In this document: positions 26,470 to 35,731 of the stretch, one piece after another | How positions within the stretch are numbered: position 1 is the first letter of the stretch | How the letters are laid out: each line of letters opens with the position of its first letter | Source of the DNA: UBA4427 sp045106235 | Lineage (GTDB): Bacteria; Myxococcota_A; UBA9160; UBA4427 | Length of the DNA: 64,000 nt | Assembly (NCBI GenBank): GCA_045106235.1 | Contig: JBGCEJ010000013.1 | Coordinates: forward strand, 1 to 64,000 | Direction of reading: 5' to 3' | Notes under the pieces: generated by a model | What the model saw: the letters and a program-made list of their open reading frames with translations, nothing else | The model's database searches: none | Told to the model about the DNA's origin: nothing | Position numbers and translations under genes: made by a program

Positions 26470-28494
26470 CTAGGGCAGCACGATCTCGAAATCGAGCTCG
26501 GGCTGCTCGAAGTACCCCCCGAACTTCACAATCGAAAGTAGGCCACCCTCCAGCGCGGCGTCTCCCTTACGCAGCAGATCAGGCAGCGAAACGGCGCCGC
26601 CTAGCACACCCATAAAATCGGGCCGCTTGATTTCGAGCGCAAACGTCGGATCCGCCGCGCGGCGATCTGGGTATGCGTGCAAAACCCCTTCCGCGATCGT
26701 CAGAAGCCAGCGCTCGTCGCGATCGACGAAATCAATATGCGCCTCAAGATCGGCGTCCGCCGCTTTCTCTCCGTCGAGGGTCACCGCGAGAAAATCAAAG
26801 ACCATTTGGCTGGTCATTCCCGCCACAACATCATCGCTCACGGTCTCGACCGTCCCGAGTAGCTCCGGTTCCTCGCCGCGTAGTTCCTGCGCGCCGGTGA
26901 GATAGAAATTTCGCCATGGGCCCGACTCGGATTGATAGCCAAGCTGCTCAAGCGCATCCGCGAGCAGCCATCGTCCCGCCGCGTTCTGCGGCTCCGCGAA
27001 AACCAGATGCTTCAGCACCTCCGCCACCCAGCGGTAATCACCCTCCGCATAGGCCGCCTGCGCATTCGCCAAGAGCGCTTCTGCCCCGCCCGCCAAAGCG
27101 ACATAGCGCTTCCCCGCCTCGACGGGCGGATGCGGATTCAGATTCGAAGGATTCCCATCAAAGAAACCGAGATAGAGCTGATAGGTCGCCTTCGAATTAT
27201 GGCTCACCGTCCCGTAATAACCGCGGTTAAACCAGCGCTGAGAAAGCGATTCTGGAAGCTCGATCTTCTCGGCGATCTCAAGCGGCGTCAGCCCCTGATT
27301 CGCCAGATGCAAAGTCTGGTCATGAATATATTTGTACAGGTCGCGCTGGCTCGCGAGATAAGCCTTGCCTTCCTCGCGCCCCCAACGCGGCCAATGATGG
27401 CCACCGAAGACGAGATCCATCTCATCCCCGAAAAGATCGATCGCCTCGTCGAGCCATTTCGCCCAATCCGCACCGCTCCGCACCTGAGCGCCTCTCAGCG
27501 TATACAGGTTATGCAGCGTGGCGTTCGCCTCTTCTGCCGCATAAAGAGCCCTGCGATGCGGGAAGTAGAACATGATCTCCGCGGGCGCCTCGGCGTTTGG
27601 CGTGTTCTGAAAAACAATCTCGACGCCGTCCAGCGTGAGCCGCGTACCCGTCTTCGAAATCACATCCGTTGGCGGCATGACTGAAACGCGACCGACTGAA
27701 GTCGTCTTGCCGAGCCCCGCGCCCACACGGCCTTGCTCTCCAGGCGCAAGGAGCCGACCAAACATGTACCCCGCGCGGCGAGTCATCACGTTGCCCGCGA
27801 CGACGTTCTCACTGATCGCGTGATGCATGAATCCTTCGGGCGCCACAATACGCGCTCGTCCCGCAGCGATATCCGCATCACTGATCAATGCACGCACACC
27901 GCCGAAATGATCGACGTGGCTATGGGAGTAGATCACGGCTTTGACCGGCCGTTCGCCGAGTTCCCGGTTCACGAGCGCGAGCGCCGCCCGAGCGGATTCC
28001 ATCGAGATGAGCGGGTCGAGGACGATCCATCCCGTCTCGCCGCGGATAAAACTGATATTGGCGAGGTCGTAGCCGCGGACCTGATAGATCCCCTCCGCAA
28101 CCTCGAAAAGGCCATGGATCGAATTCAGCTTCGCCTGTCGCCACAAGCTCGGGTTCACCGTACTCGGCGCTTCGCCCTCAAGGAAGCCGTAGCGCGTCAT
28201 ATCCCACGCCATGCCGCCCGCATCGGAAGAGATTTGCAGCGCCGGCTCGGTCGCGAGCCGGCCCCGCGTCGCGCGTTCGAAATCCGCATCGTCGTCAAAG
28301 GGAAGGCCTCGTGCGAAGCGGGCGTTCACCGCTTTCGTGGCCGCCGTAGCCGGTTTCGCTTCGGCACTGAGTCCGGCGGACTCAGCCTGCGCCTGCCCGC
28401 TCATCGAGAAGAGGCTCGAACATCCCGTACTCGAAGCGACGACAAAAGAAAGAAGGGCGACGAGCGCGAAGCGCCTGCAGCAAGCGATGAACAT
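26470..28494 (-). CDS. Alkylsulfatase (SdsA1-type MBL fold), lipoprotein
   Basis: A 674-residue protein with a lipobox ('ASSTGCSS', Cys25) and a metallo-beta-lactamase domain whose zinc ligands are in HSHVDHFGG (H191, H193, D195, H196) and 'FGGHHWPRWG'. The full length, the helical dimerisation region ('NAQAAYAEGDYRWVAEVLKHLVFAEP') and a C-terminal SCP2-like domain match linear primary or secondary alkylsulfatases, which release sulfate from detergents or natural sulfated lipids and yield an alcohol. GGAG lies 6 nt before the ATG. It reads in the same direction as, and 26 nt behind, the acyl-CoA ligase gene, so the two are probably co-transcribed; alcohol released could be oxidised and activated by that ligase. 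Confidence 0.9.
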   Translation of the reverse strand: MFIACCRRFALVALLSFVVASSTGCSSLFSMSGQAQAESAGLSAEAKPATAATKAVNARFARGLPFDDDADFERATRGRLATEPALQISSDAGGMAWDMTRYGFLEGEAPSTVNPSLWRQAKLNSIHGLFEVAEGIYQVRGYDLANISFIRGETGWIVLDPLISMESARAALALVNRELGERPVKAVIYSHSHVDHFGGVRALISDADIAAGRARIVAPEGFMHHAISENVVAGNVMTRRAGYMFGRLLAPGEQGRVGAGLGKTTSVGRVSVMPPTDVISKTGTRLTLDGVEIVFQNTPNAEAPAEIMFYFPHRRALYAAEEANATLHNLYTLRGAQVRSGADWAKWLDEAIDLFGDEMDLVFGGHHWPRWGREEGKAYLASQRDLYKYIHDQTLHLANQGLTPLEIAEKIELPESLSQRWFNRGYYGTVSHNSKATYQLYLGFFDGNPSNLNPHPPVEAGKRYVALAGGAEALLANAQAAYAEGDYRWVAEVLKHLVFAEPQNAAGRWLLADALEQLGYQSESGPWRNFYLTGAQELRGEEPELLGTVETVSDDVVAGMTSQMVFDFLAVTLDGEKAADADLEAHIDFVDRDERWLLTIAEGVLHAYPDRRAADPTFALEIKRPDFMGVLGGAVSLPDLLRKGDAALEGGLLSIVKFGGYFEQPELDFEIVLP

Positions 28495-28519
28495 GGAGAA
28501 CTCCGGTACGGCTGTATGG

Positions 28520-30148
28520 CTAGTTGATGCGACGCGTCTTGCCCGCCCAGTAGGGCTCGCGCAGCTCCGTCTTCAGAATTTTGCCCGAAGGATTCCGCGG
28601 CAAGGCTTCGATTCGATCGATCGAGGTGGGACATTTATATCCGGCAAGCCGCTCGCGACAATAGGCCGAGAGTTCTTCGTCCGTCGCCGCGGCGCCCGGC
28701 GCGTCGACGACCACAGCCTTCACCGTTTCGCCCCACTTCTCCGAAGGCACACCAATCACGGCCGCATCCGCGACCCCCGCATGGGCCATCAGCACATTTT
28801 CAATCTCGGCCGGGTAAATATTCTCCCCACCTGAGACGATCATGTCCTTCACGCGATCATGGATGTAGAGGTAGCCCTCTTTGAGATAGCCCGCGTCGCC
28901 GGTCCTAAACCAACCAAGCCCCTTCGCGTCCCGGCCTTCCGGATAGGCTTCCGCCGTCGCCTCAGGGTTTCGCCAATAGCCCTTCATGTTCTGGGCGCTC
29001 TTGCACCAGATCTCTCCCACTTCGCCTTCCTCGCAGTCGCGGCCTTCTTCGTTGTCCACGATGCGAAACTGAACGTCGCCTGAGGGACGCCCGGCTGCGC
29101 GCAGCAGATGCGCTTTCGGCCCACCCGGATCATGATCCTCTTCAGGCATCGCCGTAATCGCACCCGTCGTCTCTGTTAGGCCATAGACCTGCACAAAACC
29201 GCAGCCAAAGACCTTCATCGACCGAACGAGCACCTCTTCCGAGATCGGCGAAGCCCCGTAGACAATCGAGCGCATCGAAGAGAAATCCGTCTTTTCAACA
29301 CCCGGGAAGCCACTCAAAATCTGCAGGACCGCCGGCACAAAGAGCGTATTCGTCACGCGATGGGTCTCAATCAACCGAAGGACTTCGACCGGGTCGAGAT
29401 CCCGAACAAGGACCGCCTCCGCGCCTTCATGAAACCCCGCCAACGCCCATCCACTCCCCGCGATATGGAAAAGCGGCATCGCCACCATATTCACGCTCGA
29501 CGCGTCGATACTCCATTCCTTCGCACCCGTGGCGACGCCAGTGAGAAGATTCGAATGGGTGAGCTCGACACCCTTCGGAAGCCCCGTCGTGCCCGAGGTG
29601 TAGAGCTGATAGCAGGTGTTCTCCGGGTCACAGACGACCTCGGGATCCGTCGGCGCATGCCCGGAGATCCAATCCGCATAGGCCGCGGAGGAATAGCTCG
29701 CCGGCAGATCCGCGATCGCTTTCTGTAGGGCCGCGTCATCTTCGCCGGCTTCGCCGCTCGGAATCACGACGACGGACTTCACCGTTTCGAGCTTCATCTG
29801 CTTGAGATGCCCGAGAAATTCTTCGCCGATCAGCAAAACCCGCGCCTGAGAATGGTTCAGGATGTATTCCATTTCAGGCGCCGCCAGCCGCCAATTCACC
29901 GCCAGCGTGACCGCGTCGAGCATCGTCGCCCCGAAGAGGAACATGAAATATTCCGGAACGTTGCGGTCAAGGACGGCGACACGCTGCTGAGGCTCAATGC
30001 CTTCCGCGAGCATCGCCTGGGCCACCTGCGCCGATTCCGCATGCAAGGCCTGATACGTCCAGGTTCGCCCTCCCGCCCGCATCGCAGCCCGGCTGGGATC
30101 CTTCTCGACATGGCCCCGCAAGACCGCTCCGAGTGTTTCGAAAGACAT
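28520..30148 (-). CDS. Fatty acyl-CoA synthetase (AMP-binding ligase)
   Basis: A 542-residue acyl-adenylate-forming ligase. The P-loop motif 'YTSGTTGLPKGVELTHSN', 'QVYGLTETTGAITAMPEE', 'GWFRTGDAGYLKEGYLYIHDRVKDMIVSGGENIYPAEIE' and the C-terminal Lys motif 'NPSGKILKTELR' are all present. It should convert a carboxylic acid, ATP and CoA into acyl-CoA. The ATG at 30148 is chosen because GAGGAG lies 7 nt upstream; an extension to a TTG at 30163 would run through that site. Divergent from the symporter gene. Substrate chain length cannot be read from sequence, but the companion alkylsulfatase suggests fatty acids derived from alkyl chains. Confidence 0.93.
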   Translation of the reverse strand: MSFETLGAVLRGHVEKDPSRAAMRAGGRTWTYQALHAESAQVAQAMLAEGIEPQQRVAVLDRNVPEYFMFLFGATMLDAVTLAVNWRLAAPEMEYILNHSQARVLLIGEEFLGHLKQMKLETVKSVVVIPSGEAGEDDAALQKAIADLPASYSSAAYADWISGHAPTDPEVVCDPENTCYQLYTSGTTGLPKGVELTHSNLLTGVATGAKEWSIDASSVNMVAMPLFHIAGSGWALAGFHEGAEAVLVRDLDPVEVLRLIETHRVTNTLFVPAVLQILSGFPGVEKTDFSSMRSIVYGASPISEEVLVRSMKVFGCGFVQVYGLTETTGAITAMPEEDHDPGGPKAHLLRAAGRPSGDVQFRIVDNEEGRDCEEGEVGEIWCKSAQNMKGYWRNPEATAEAYPEGRDAKGLGWFRTGDAGYLKEGYLYIHDRVKDMIVSGGENIYPAEIENVLMAHAGVADAAVIGVPSEKWGETVKAVVVDAPGAAATDEELSAYCRERLAGYKCPTSIDRIEALPRNPSGKILKTELREPYWAGKTRRIN

Positions 30149-30256
30149 GGCGCGTCTCCTCAATGAAATTCGCTGAATCGAATCGTCAGGCTAACATGCG
30201 AGACGGGGTTGAGGAAAGAACGATGGTTCCAGATCGCATCGCACTCTGCGTACTCT

Positions 30257-30292
30257 GTCCCCAGAGTCCCCAGAGTCCCCAGAGTCCCGAGA
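30257..30292. repeat. Four 9-bp tandem repeats in a divergent promoter region
   Basis: GTCCCCAGA is repeated at 30257, 30266 and 30275, with a fourth degenerate copy (GTCCCGAGA) at 30284. It lies between the divergent acyl-CoA ligase (start 30148) and symporter (start 30347) genes, outside both coding regions as annotated. Confidence 0.85.
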
Positions 30293-30346
30293 GCCCCCGG
30301 CTCGAGCGAGAATCGCCCGCCCAGCCGGTGGGCACATCCGAGGAGA

Positions 30347-31825
30347 ATGACCCTGAGTAGCGAGACGGCGCCCGCCGCAAATCCAGGTATCGACCAGATG
30401 ATTGACCAGGCCTTCAGCCCCGTCGCCACCTTCTTCGTCGATCTCGTCTTCTACTCCGTGCAGGTCGGTGAGGTTCAGGTCCCGCTGATCGTCGTCTGGC
30501 TGATCGCCGGAGCGAGCTTCTTTTCGGTCTATCTCGGCTTCATCAACCTGCGCGGCTTTCGACACGCGCTGCGGATCGTGCGCGGGCTTGAGGATGAAGA
30601 GGATGATCCCGGGGATGTCTCTCATTTCCAGGCTCTGACCACCGCCGTCTCGGGCACAGTCGGCGTCGGCAATATCGCCCATGTCGCCGTCGCCGTTTCT
30701 GTCGGCGGGGCGGGCGCGGCTTTCTGGCTCGTGGTCGCGGGCTTCCTCGGCATGGCCTCGAAATTCGCCGAATGCACCCTGGGTGTGAAATACCGGCGCG
30801 AAAATCCCGACGGCTCCGTCTCCGGCGGTCCCATGTACTTCCTCGAGGGCGGACTCGCCGAACGTGGCTGGCCCAAGCTCGGTCGCGGCCTCGCGATCTA
30901 CTACGGCATCTGCGTGCTCTTCGGCGCGATCGGCGTCGGCATGTTTCAAGCGAATCAGGCCTTCGTACAGTTCGTGACCGCGACCGGCGCCAAAGAGAGC
31001 TTCGCTTCCGGCCAGGGTTGGCTCTTTGGCGCCGTCCTTGCTGTAACCGTCGCCGCCGTCATTCTTGGCGGCATCAAAGTCATCGCCCGCGTGACCGAAA
31101 AACTCGTTCCCGCCATGGCTGCCCTCTATATCCTCACAGGCCTCTTCGTCATCGGCGCGAATTTCGCTGAAGTCCCCGGCGCCATCGTACGCATCGTCAC
31201 AGAAGCCTTCTCGCCCCAGGGTGCCGCCGGCGGCGCCCTCGGCGTCATCGTCCTCGGCTTCCGGCGCGCCGCGTTCTCCAACGAAGCCGGCATCGGCTCT
31301 TCTTCGATTGCCCATGCCGCCGTCCGAACCAGCGAGCCCCTCACTCAGGGGTTCGTCGCCATGCTCGAGCCCTTCATCGACACGGTCATCGTCTGTTCGA
31401 TCACCGCTCTCGTCATCACGACCGGCCTCGAAGCCAGCGAACTCGGGACGGGCGCGGTCTCCGGCGTCGAGCTGACCTCGGAAGCGTTCTCCCGCGTCGT
31501 CCCCTGGTTCCCCAAGGTCCTCTCGGTCGTCGTCTTCCTCTTCGCCTACTCGACTCTGATTTCGTGGTCCTACTACGGTCTCGAAGGCTGCGTCTATCTA
31601 TTTGGGCCTTCGCGGGGCGTGCGCGTCACCTTCAACTTGCTCTACTGCGCTTTCGCCATCGTCGGTTGCTCAACCACCCTCGCCGCGATTCTCGACTTCT
31701 CGGACGCCATGATCTTCGCAATGGCTTTCGCGAACTTGATAGGGCTCTACTTCCTCGCGCCCGGGCTGCGGAAAGACCTCGACGTCTATTGGGCCAAAGT
31801 CCAGGCTCGGGCCGAAGCGCGTTAG
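30347..31825 (+). CDS. Sodium:alanine symporter family (AGCS) transporter
   Basis: A 492-residue inner-membrane transporter of the AGCS family with about ten or eleven helices. Family motifs include 'TTAVSGTVGVGNIAHVAVAVSVGGAGAAFW', 'GGPMYFLEGGLAERG' (30820-30860 in DNA), 'FRRAAFSNEAGIGSSSIAHAA' and 'STLISWSYYGLEG'. It would import alanine, glycine or a related amino acid with Na+. The ATG at 30347 follows GAGGAGA almost directly, closer than ideal, so the exact start is uncertain; the longer frame to 30209 passes through the 9-bp repeat and is unlikely. Its TAG stop shares the bases TTAG with the stop of the convergent formate dehydrogenase gene. Confidence 0.92.
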   Translation: MTLSSETAPAANPGIDQMIDQAFSPVATFFVDLVFYSVQVGEVQVPLIVVWLIAGASFFSVYLGFINLRGFRHALRIVRGLEDEEDDPGDVSHFQALTTAVSGTVGVGNIAHVAVAVSVGGAGAAFWLVVAGFLGMASKFAECTLGVKYRRENPDGSVSGGPMYFLEGGLAERGWPKLGRGLAIYYGICVLFGAIGVGMFQANQAFVQFVTATGAKESFASGQGWLFGAVLAVTVAAVILGGIKVIARVTEKLVPAMAALYILTGLFVIGANFAEVPGAIVRIVTEAFSPQGAAGGALGVIVLGFRRAAFSNEAGIGSSSIAHAAVRTSEPLTQGFVAMLEPFIDTVIVCSITALVITTGLEASELGTGAVSGVELTSEAFSRVVPWFPKVLSVVVFLFAYSTLISWSYYGLEGCVYLFGPSRGVRVTFNLLYCAFAIVGCSTTLAAILDFSDAMIFAMAFANLIGLYFLAPGLRKDLDVYWAKVQARAEAR

Positions 31826-34755
31826 GCCTCGATCCTCCGCACGCGAACGGCGCAAAACTTGAACTCGGGAATCTTCCCGTCGGGATCCAACTCGTCAAGG
31901 GTCAGCAAATTCGCTGCGGCCTCGCGAAAATGGAAAGGAACGAAGACAGCGCCCCGCGACTCGCGAACCGTCAGCTTCGCCGAAAGCTGAATCCGCCCGC
32001 GGCGACTTTCGACTTCGACCCAGTCGCCTTCTGCGATGCCCAACTCCGCTGCGTCCTCAGGATGCATCGCCACAAACGCTTCCGGAGAAATCGCGTCCAA
32101 GACACTCGCCCGCCGCGTCATCGCCCCCGTATGCCAATGCTCAAGCAAGCGCCCCGTATTCAACACGAGCGGATATTCCTCGTCCGGTAGCTCCGGCGCC
32201 GCTTCCCACTCCGCGGGAACCAGCTTCGCCTTCCCATTCGCCGTCGGAAACGATTCATCGAAGAGCACCTTAGGCCCCTCCTCCCGCTCGGGATCGGGAT
32301 TTGGCCAGAGCTTACCGAAGGGCCCGAGATTCTCGTGGCGCAGGGTTTCGTAGCTCGAGGTCAGCCCCGCGAACTCCTCGAAAATCTCCGCCGTCGACGC
32401 GTACGCCATCGGGTATCCCATGCGCGTCGAAACTTCCTGAACGATCTCCCAGTCCAGACGCGCATCCCCCGGCGAGTCCAGGGTCTTTCGACCGAGCTGT
32501 ACGCGCCGATCCGTATTCGTGTACGTCCCGTCTTTTTCGAGGTACGAACTCGCCGGCAGAATCACATCCGCAAACTCCGCCGTCTCGGTCAGGAAGATGT
32601 CCTGCACAACGAAAAAATCGAGCTTCGAAAGCGCCTTCCGGACCTTATTCACGTTCGGATCTGAGAGAAACGGATTCTCACCGAGGACATACATCCCCCG
32701 AATCTCCCCCTCAAGCGCGGCTCGCGTAATCTCGACGACCGTCAGCCCCGGATCCGGAGAGAGGGCCCGCCCCCAAGCGCGTTCGAATTTCTCGCGCACG
32801 GCGTCTTCCCCCACCGGCTGATAATCCGGATAGACCATCGGGATCAGGCCGGCATCGCTCGCGCCCTGCACGTTATTCTGCCCGCGAAGCGGATGCAGCC
32901 CTGCCCCATACTTCCCGACATTCCCCGTGAGCAGCGCGAGGGAAATTAAACAGCGCGCGTTATTCGTCCCGAAAACATGCTGCGAGATCCCCATACCCCA
33001 AAAGAGAATCGCGTTCTTTGCCCGGCCGAAGACCCGAGCCACCTCGCGGATCAGCTCGGGCGAGGCCCCACAAATCTTCGACGCGCGCTCCGGCGTGTAC
33101 TCCGCCACCACGTCGCGGAGCGCTTCAAAGTTCTCGGTCCGCTCCCCTACGAAGGCCTCGTCGACGAGGCCTTCCTCAATGATGACCTGCATCATCGCGT
33201 TGTAGAACGCGACATCCGTACCTGGCTTGATCCGGACGTGGTAGTCCGCATGGTCCGCGATGACCTCGCGGCGAGGATCGACAACGATGAGCTTCGTGCC
33301 GTTCTTGCGCGCTTGTTTAAAGAAAGTCGCCGCCACCGGATGGTTGGCCGTTGTGTTCGTGCCCGCGAGGAGCGCCGCTCCCGCGTTTTCGATATCGCCG
33401 TAAGTCGTCGTGACGGCGCCGCTGCCGATTGACTCCAGAAGCGCCTCCACGCTCGACGCATGGCAGAGCCGAGTACAGTGATCGACGTTATTCGTCCCGA
33501 AGGCCGCGCGGATCATCTTCTGAAAGAGATACGCCTCTTCGTTCGAGCATTTCGCGCTTCCGAAACCAGCGAGCGCATCCCCCCCGTCCCGATCCCGAAT
33601 CTCCGAAAGCCGCGTCGCGACCAGATCGAGCGCTTCTTCCCAAGTCGCCTCTCGAAACGCGGGCAAGACCTCGCTGTAGTCGACGATGCCTCCGGGCCGG
33701 CGTCCCTTACCTCGCCCCTTGCCCGAGCCCTTCCCGCGGCGCTTCGCTGGAGACTCCTCTCCGGAATCCCCGATCACGTCCGCCGAGAGCGGGCCCTTGG
33801 GATAGGCCGTGTCGCGGCGGATCAGCGGTTTCGTGAGACGCTGAGGATGGGAAGAATAATCCCAGCCATAACGCCCCTTCACGCAGAGGCGCCCCTGGTT
33901 CCCGGAATTGAGCGCCGCGGTTCCGGCCTCTCCGCCGATTCCAGCGACGGGCCCGGCGGAACCACCCCGCCCCTCGGCAAAAACGATCTCATTCGCGGCG
34001 CGATCGACGTGAAAGGTCAAAGCACATCCAACACCGCAATACGGACAAACGCTGTCCACCGCCGCCAGCTCTTCCCGGGGCCGCAGCGGCGCCGCGATCG
34101 CCTTATCCACGAGGGCACCCGTCGGACAAGCCGCCGCGCATTCACCGCAAGAGACGCAGGTACTCATGCCCATCGGTGCATCGAGATCAAAAGCGATCTT
34201 CGCGCCGTAGCCTTTTCCGCTGCGCCCGATCACCTCGTTATTCTGCACGTCATCGCAGGCCCGGACGCATCGATCGCAAAGGATGCAAGCCTGATGGTCG
34301 ACGGCAATCACCTTCGAGCTGTCATCTTGAGCGCGGCGCTCTACACCCTCACCGCCCTCGCCACTGAGCCCAGCCGCCGCAGGAAATCTTGATTCCAAGG
34401 CATCGTACCGTCGAGCGAGGGCGAGCAGTTCGTTGTTGCCTTGTGCAACTTCGCGACGATCCGCCTCGGGCGCAAAGGGCTGATCGCTCATCAGCAGTTC
34501 CGCCAGCATCCCGCGATGGGATTCCAGCTCGGGGGTCTGGGTTTTCACTTCCATTCCGGGCTGGCATTTCCGAACACAGGCCGCCGCTTTCACGCGCTCG
34601 CCGACATCGACCACACACATCCGACAAACGCCAACAGGGTCAAGCCCCTCGCTATGGCATAACACGGGAATTTCGATCCCTGCAGCCTGGGCGGCATCGA
34701 AGATCGTCTGCCCGTCCGCCGCTTCCACTTCGCGCCCGTCAATCGTGAGTTTCAT
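31822..34755 (-). CDS. fdsA: NAD-linked formate dehydrogenase, molybdenum subunit
   Basis: A 977-residue catalytic subunit. Domains: N-terminal [2Fe-2S] ferredoxin part (Cys33, 44, 47, 60/64), two 4Fe-4S clusters (Cys157-160-163-167 and Cys200-203-206-210), a further 4Fe-4S at 'CPYCGVGC' with Cys291, then the molybdopterin domain. The active-site residue aligned with the selenocysteine of FdhF is Cys431 in 'TRLCHASSV', so this is the Cys form. A 22-residue Lys/Arg/Gly insertion (about 336-356, 'KRRGKGSGKGRGKGRR') sits before the catalytic domain. It oxidises formate to CO2, with electrons passed to the FdsGB fusion. 14 nt behind the mobA gene; weak ribosome-binding site. Confidence 0.93.
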   Translation of the reverse strand: MKLTIDGREVEAADGQTIFDAAQAAGIEIPVLCHSEGLDPVGVCRMCVVDVGERVKAAACVRKCQPGMEVKTQTPELESHRGMLAELLMSDQPFAPEADRREVAQGNNELLALARRYDALESRFPAAAGLSGEGGEGVERRAQDDSSKVIAVDHQACILCDRCVRACDDVQNNEVIGRSGKGYGAKIAFDLDAPMGMSTCVSCGECAAACPTGALVDKAIAAPLRPREELAAVDSVCPYCGVGCALTFHVDRAANEIVFAEGRGGSAGPVAGIGGEAGTAALNSGNQGRLCVKGRYGWDYSSHPQRLTKPLIRRDTAYPKGPLSADVIGDSGEESPAKRRGKGSGKGRGKGRRPGGIVDYSEVLPAFREATWEEALDLVATRLSEIRDRDGGDALAGFGSAKCSNEEAYLFQKMIRAAFGTNNVDHCTRLCHASSVEALLESIGSGAVTTTYGDIENAGAALLAGTNTTANHPVAATFFKQARKNGTKLIVVDPRREVIADHADYHVRIKPGTDVAFYNAMMQVIIEEGLVDEAFVGERTENFEALRDVVAEYTPERASKICGASPELIREVARVFGRAKNAILFWGMGISQHVFGTNNARCLISLALLTGNVGKYGAGLHPLRGQNNVQGASDAGLIPMVYPDYQPVGEDAVREKFERAWGRALSPDPGLTVVEITRAALEGEIRGMYVLGENPFLSDPNVNKVRKALSKLDFFVVQDIFLTETAEFADVILPASSYLEKDGTYTNTDRRVQLGRKTLDSPGDARLDWEIVQEVSTRMGYPMAYASTAEIFEEFAGLTSSYETLRHENLGPFGKLWPNPDPEREEGPKVLFDESFPTANGKAKLVPAEWEAAPELPDEEYPLVLNTGRLLEHWHTGAMTRRASVLDAISPEAFVAMHPEDAAELGIAEGDWVEVESRRGRIQLSAKLTVRESRGAVFVPFHFREAAANLLTLDELDPDGKIPEFKFCAVRVRRIEA

Positions 34756-34769
34756 TTCAAGATCTTTCT

Positions 34770-35711
34770 CTACCGATCGCCATTTTGAGCCTTCATCTCG
34801 CGCGCCGAAGGCCGCAATGAGAGCCTAACGTTTTCACCCGGACCCACCGGAAGATCGAGCGAACATGCATCCGGTGAATCCGGCGCGTCGCCGAGGCGAA
34901 CACGAATCGAATTCGCGAGCGCGCCCTCAGCTTCCCACCCCCGGCCTGATTGGCCCAGCGCTTTCGCCCCCGTCTCGAGAAACTCGCCCAGAGTCCCAAC
35001 TGGAATTCGGACACGCCTGTCGGCGGCACTCTCCTCCTCCAGAACAAGCGTCGCCTTTGCCTCGGGATCGACCTCTCGCACACAGGACAGATAAGCATCC
35101 GGCGTATTGAAGCCTGTCCAAGCTCGCCGCCCCGGCCGCCCGATATCGACTCCTCCTTCTCCAGCCGCCTCGGCGTAGGCCTCCACTCCCGAGACCGCGT
35201 CGGCCTCGGCGTCGAGAGTTCGACACGAAAGCGACTCAAGCAGCGCCCGAGGCCGCCCCTTCCCCGCATCGAGCAAGGCCTGCGCTGCGGCGCGTGCGTC
35301 TCCTGGATAGATCGCGGAAAGCACCTGCATAAAACCGTCTTCAACCGGTGCGCAGGCGCGCCCTTCCGAGAACGCAAAAAGCGAATCGACGTAGTCGGCG
35401 GTGAGAAACGGGGCATCGGTGCTCGTCACGAAGGCGGCCTCCGCATCCGTCGCGGACAAAGCATCCCGAATCCCCGCCAAGGGCCCCCGCGCAGGCTCGC
35501 GGTCGGCCACAATGCGCGCGTTTCCAGGAAGATTGGGGAGCGCCATCTCTGCGGAACGCACCACAATGACTTCATCGACCGCCGGGGCAAGCGCGTGAAC
35601 CACATGTTCGATCATGACCCGCCCTCCGAACCAAGGGAGCCATGCTTTGGCGCGCCCCATCCGCGACGAGAGTCCGCCGCAGAGAACGATGCCCGCGCGC
35701 CGCGCGCTCAA
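34770..35711 (-). CDS. mobA: MobA-like molybdenum-cofactor guanylyltransferase with C-terminal extension
   Basis: About 313 residues. The N-terminal 190 residues form a nucleotidyltransferase domain: 'GIVLCGGLSSRMGRAKAWLPWFG', 'RIVADREPARGPLAGIRDAL' and 'FVTSTDAPFLTADYVDSL', as in MobA enzymes that attach GMP to Mo-molybdopterin. It would supply the bis-MGD cofactor needed by the formate dehydrogenase downstream. A C-terminal part of about 110 residues ('TLVLEEESAADRRVRIPVGTLGEFLE' and on) is extra and not recognised. Start: no ATG fits; TTG at 35711 with GGTGGA just upstream begins the protein right before the nucleotide-binding loop and avoids deep overlap with the preceding gene, but the start remains uncertain. 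Confidence 0.82.
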   Translation of the reverse strand: MSARRAGIVLCGGLSSRMGRAKAWLPWFGGRVMIEHVVHALAPAVDEVIVVRSAEMALPNLPGNARIVADREPARGPLAGIRDALSATDAEAAFVTSTDAPFLTADYVDSLFAFSEGRACAPVEDGFMQVLSAIYPGDARAAAQALLDAGKGRPRALLESLSCRTLDAEADAVSGVEAYAEAAGEGGVDIGRPGRRAWTGFNTPDAYLSCVREVDPEAKATLVLEEESAADRRVRIPVGTLGEFLETGAKALGQSGRGWEAEGALANSIRVRLGDAPDSPDACSLDLPVGPGENVRLSLRPSAREMKAQNGDR

Positions 35712-35731
35712 CCGTCCACCCCGAATAACAT

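Noticed and set aside
30191..31315. 374-residue minus-strand frame opposite the symporter
   Set aside because: Gly/Ala/Asp-rich shadow of the transporter helices.
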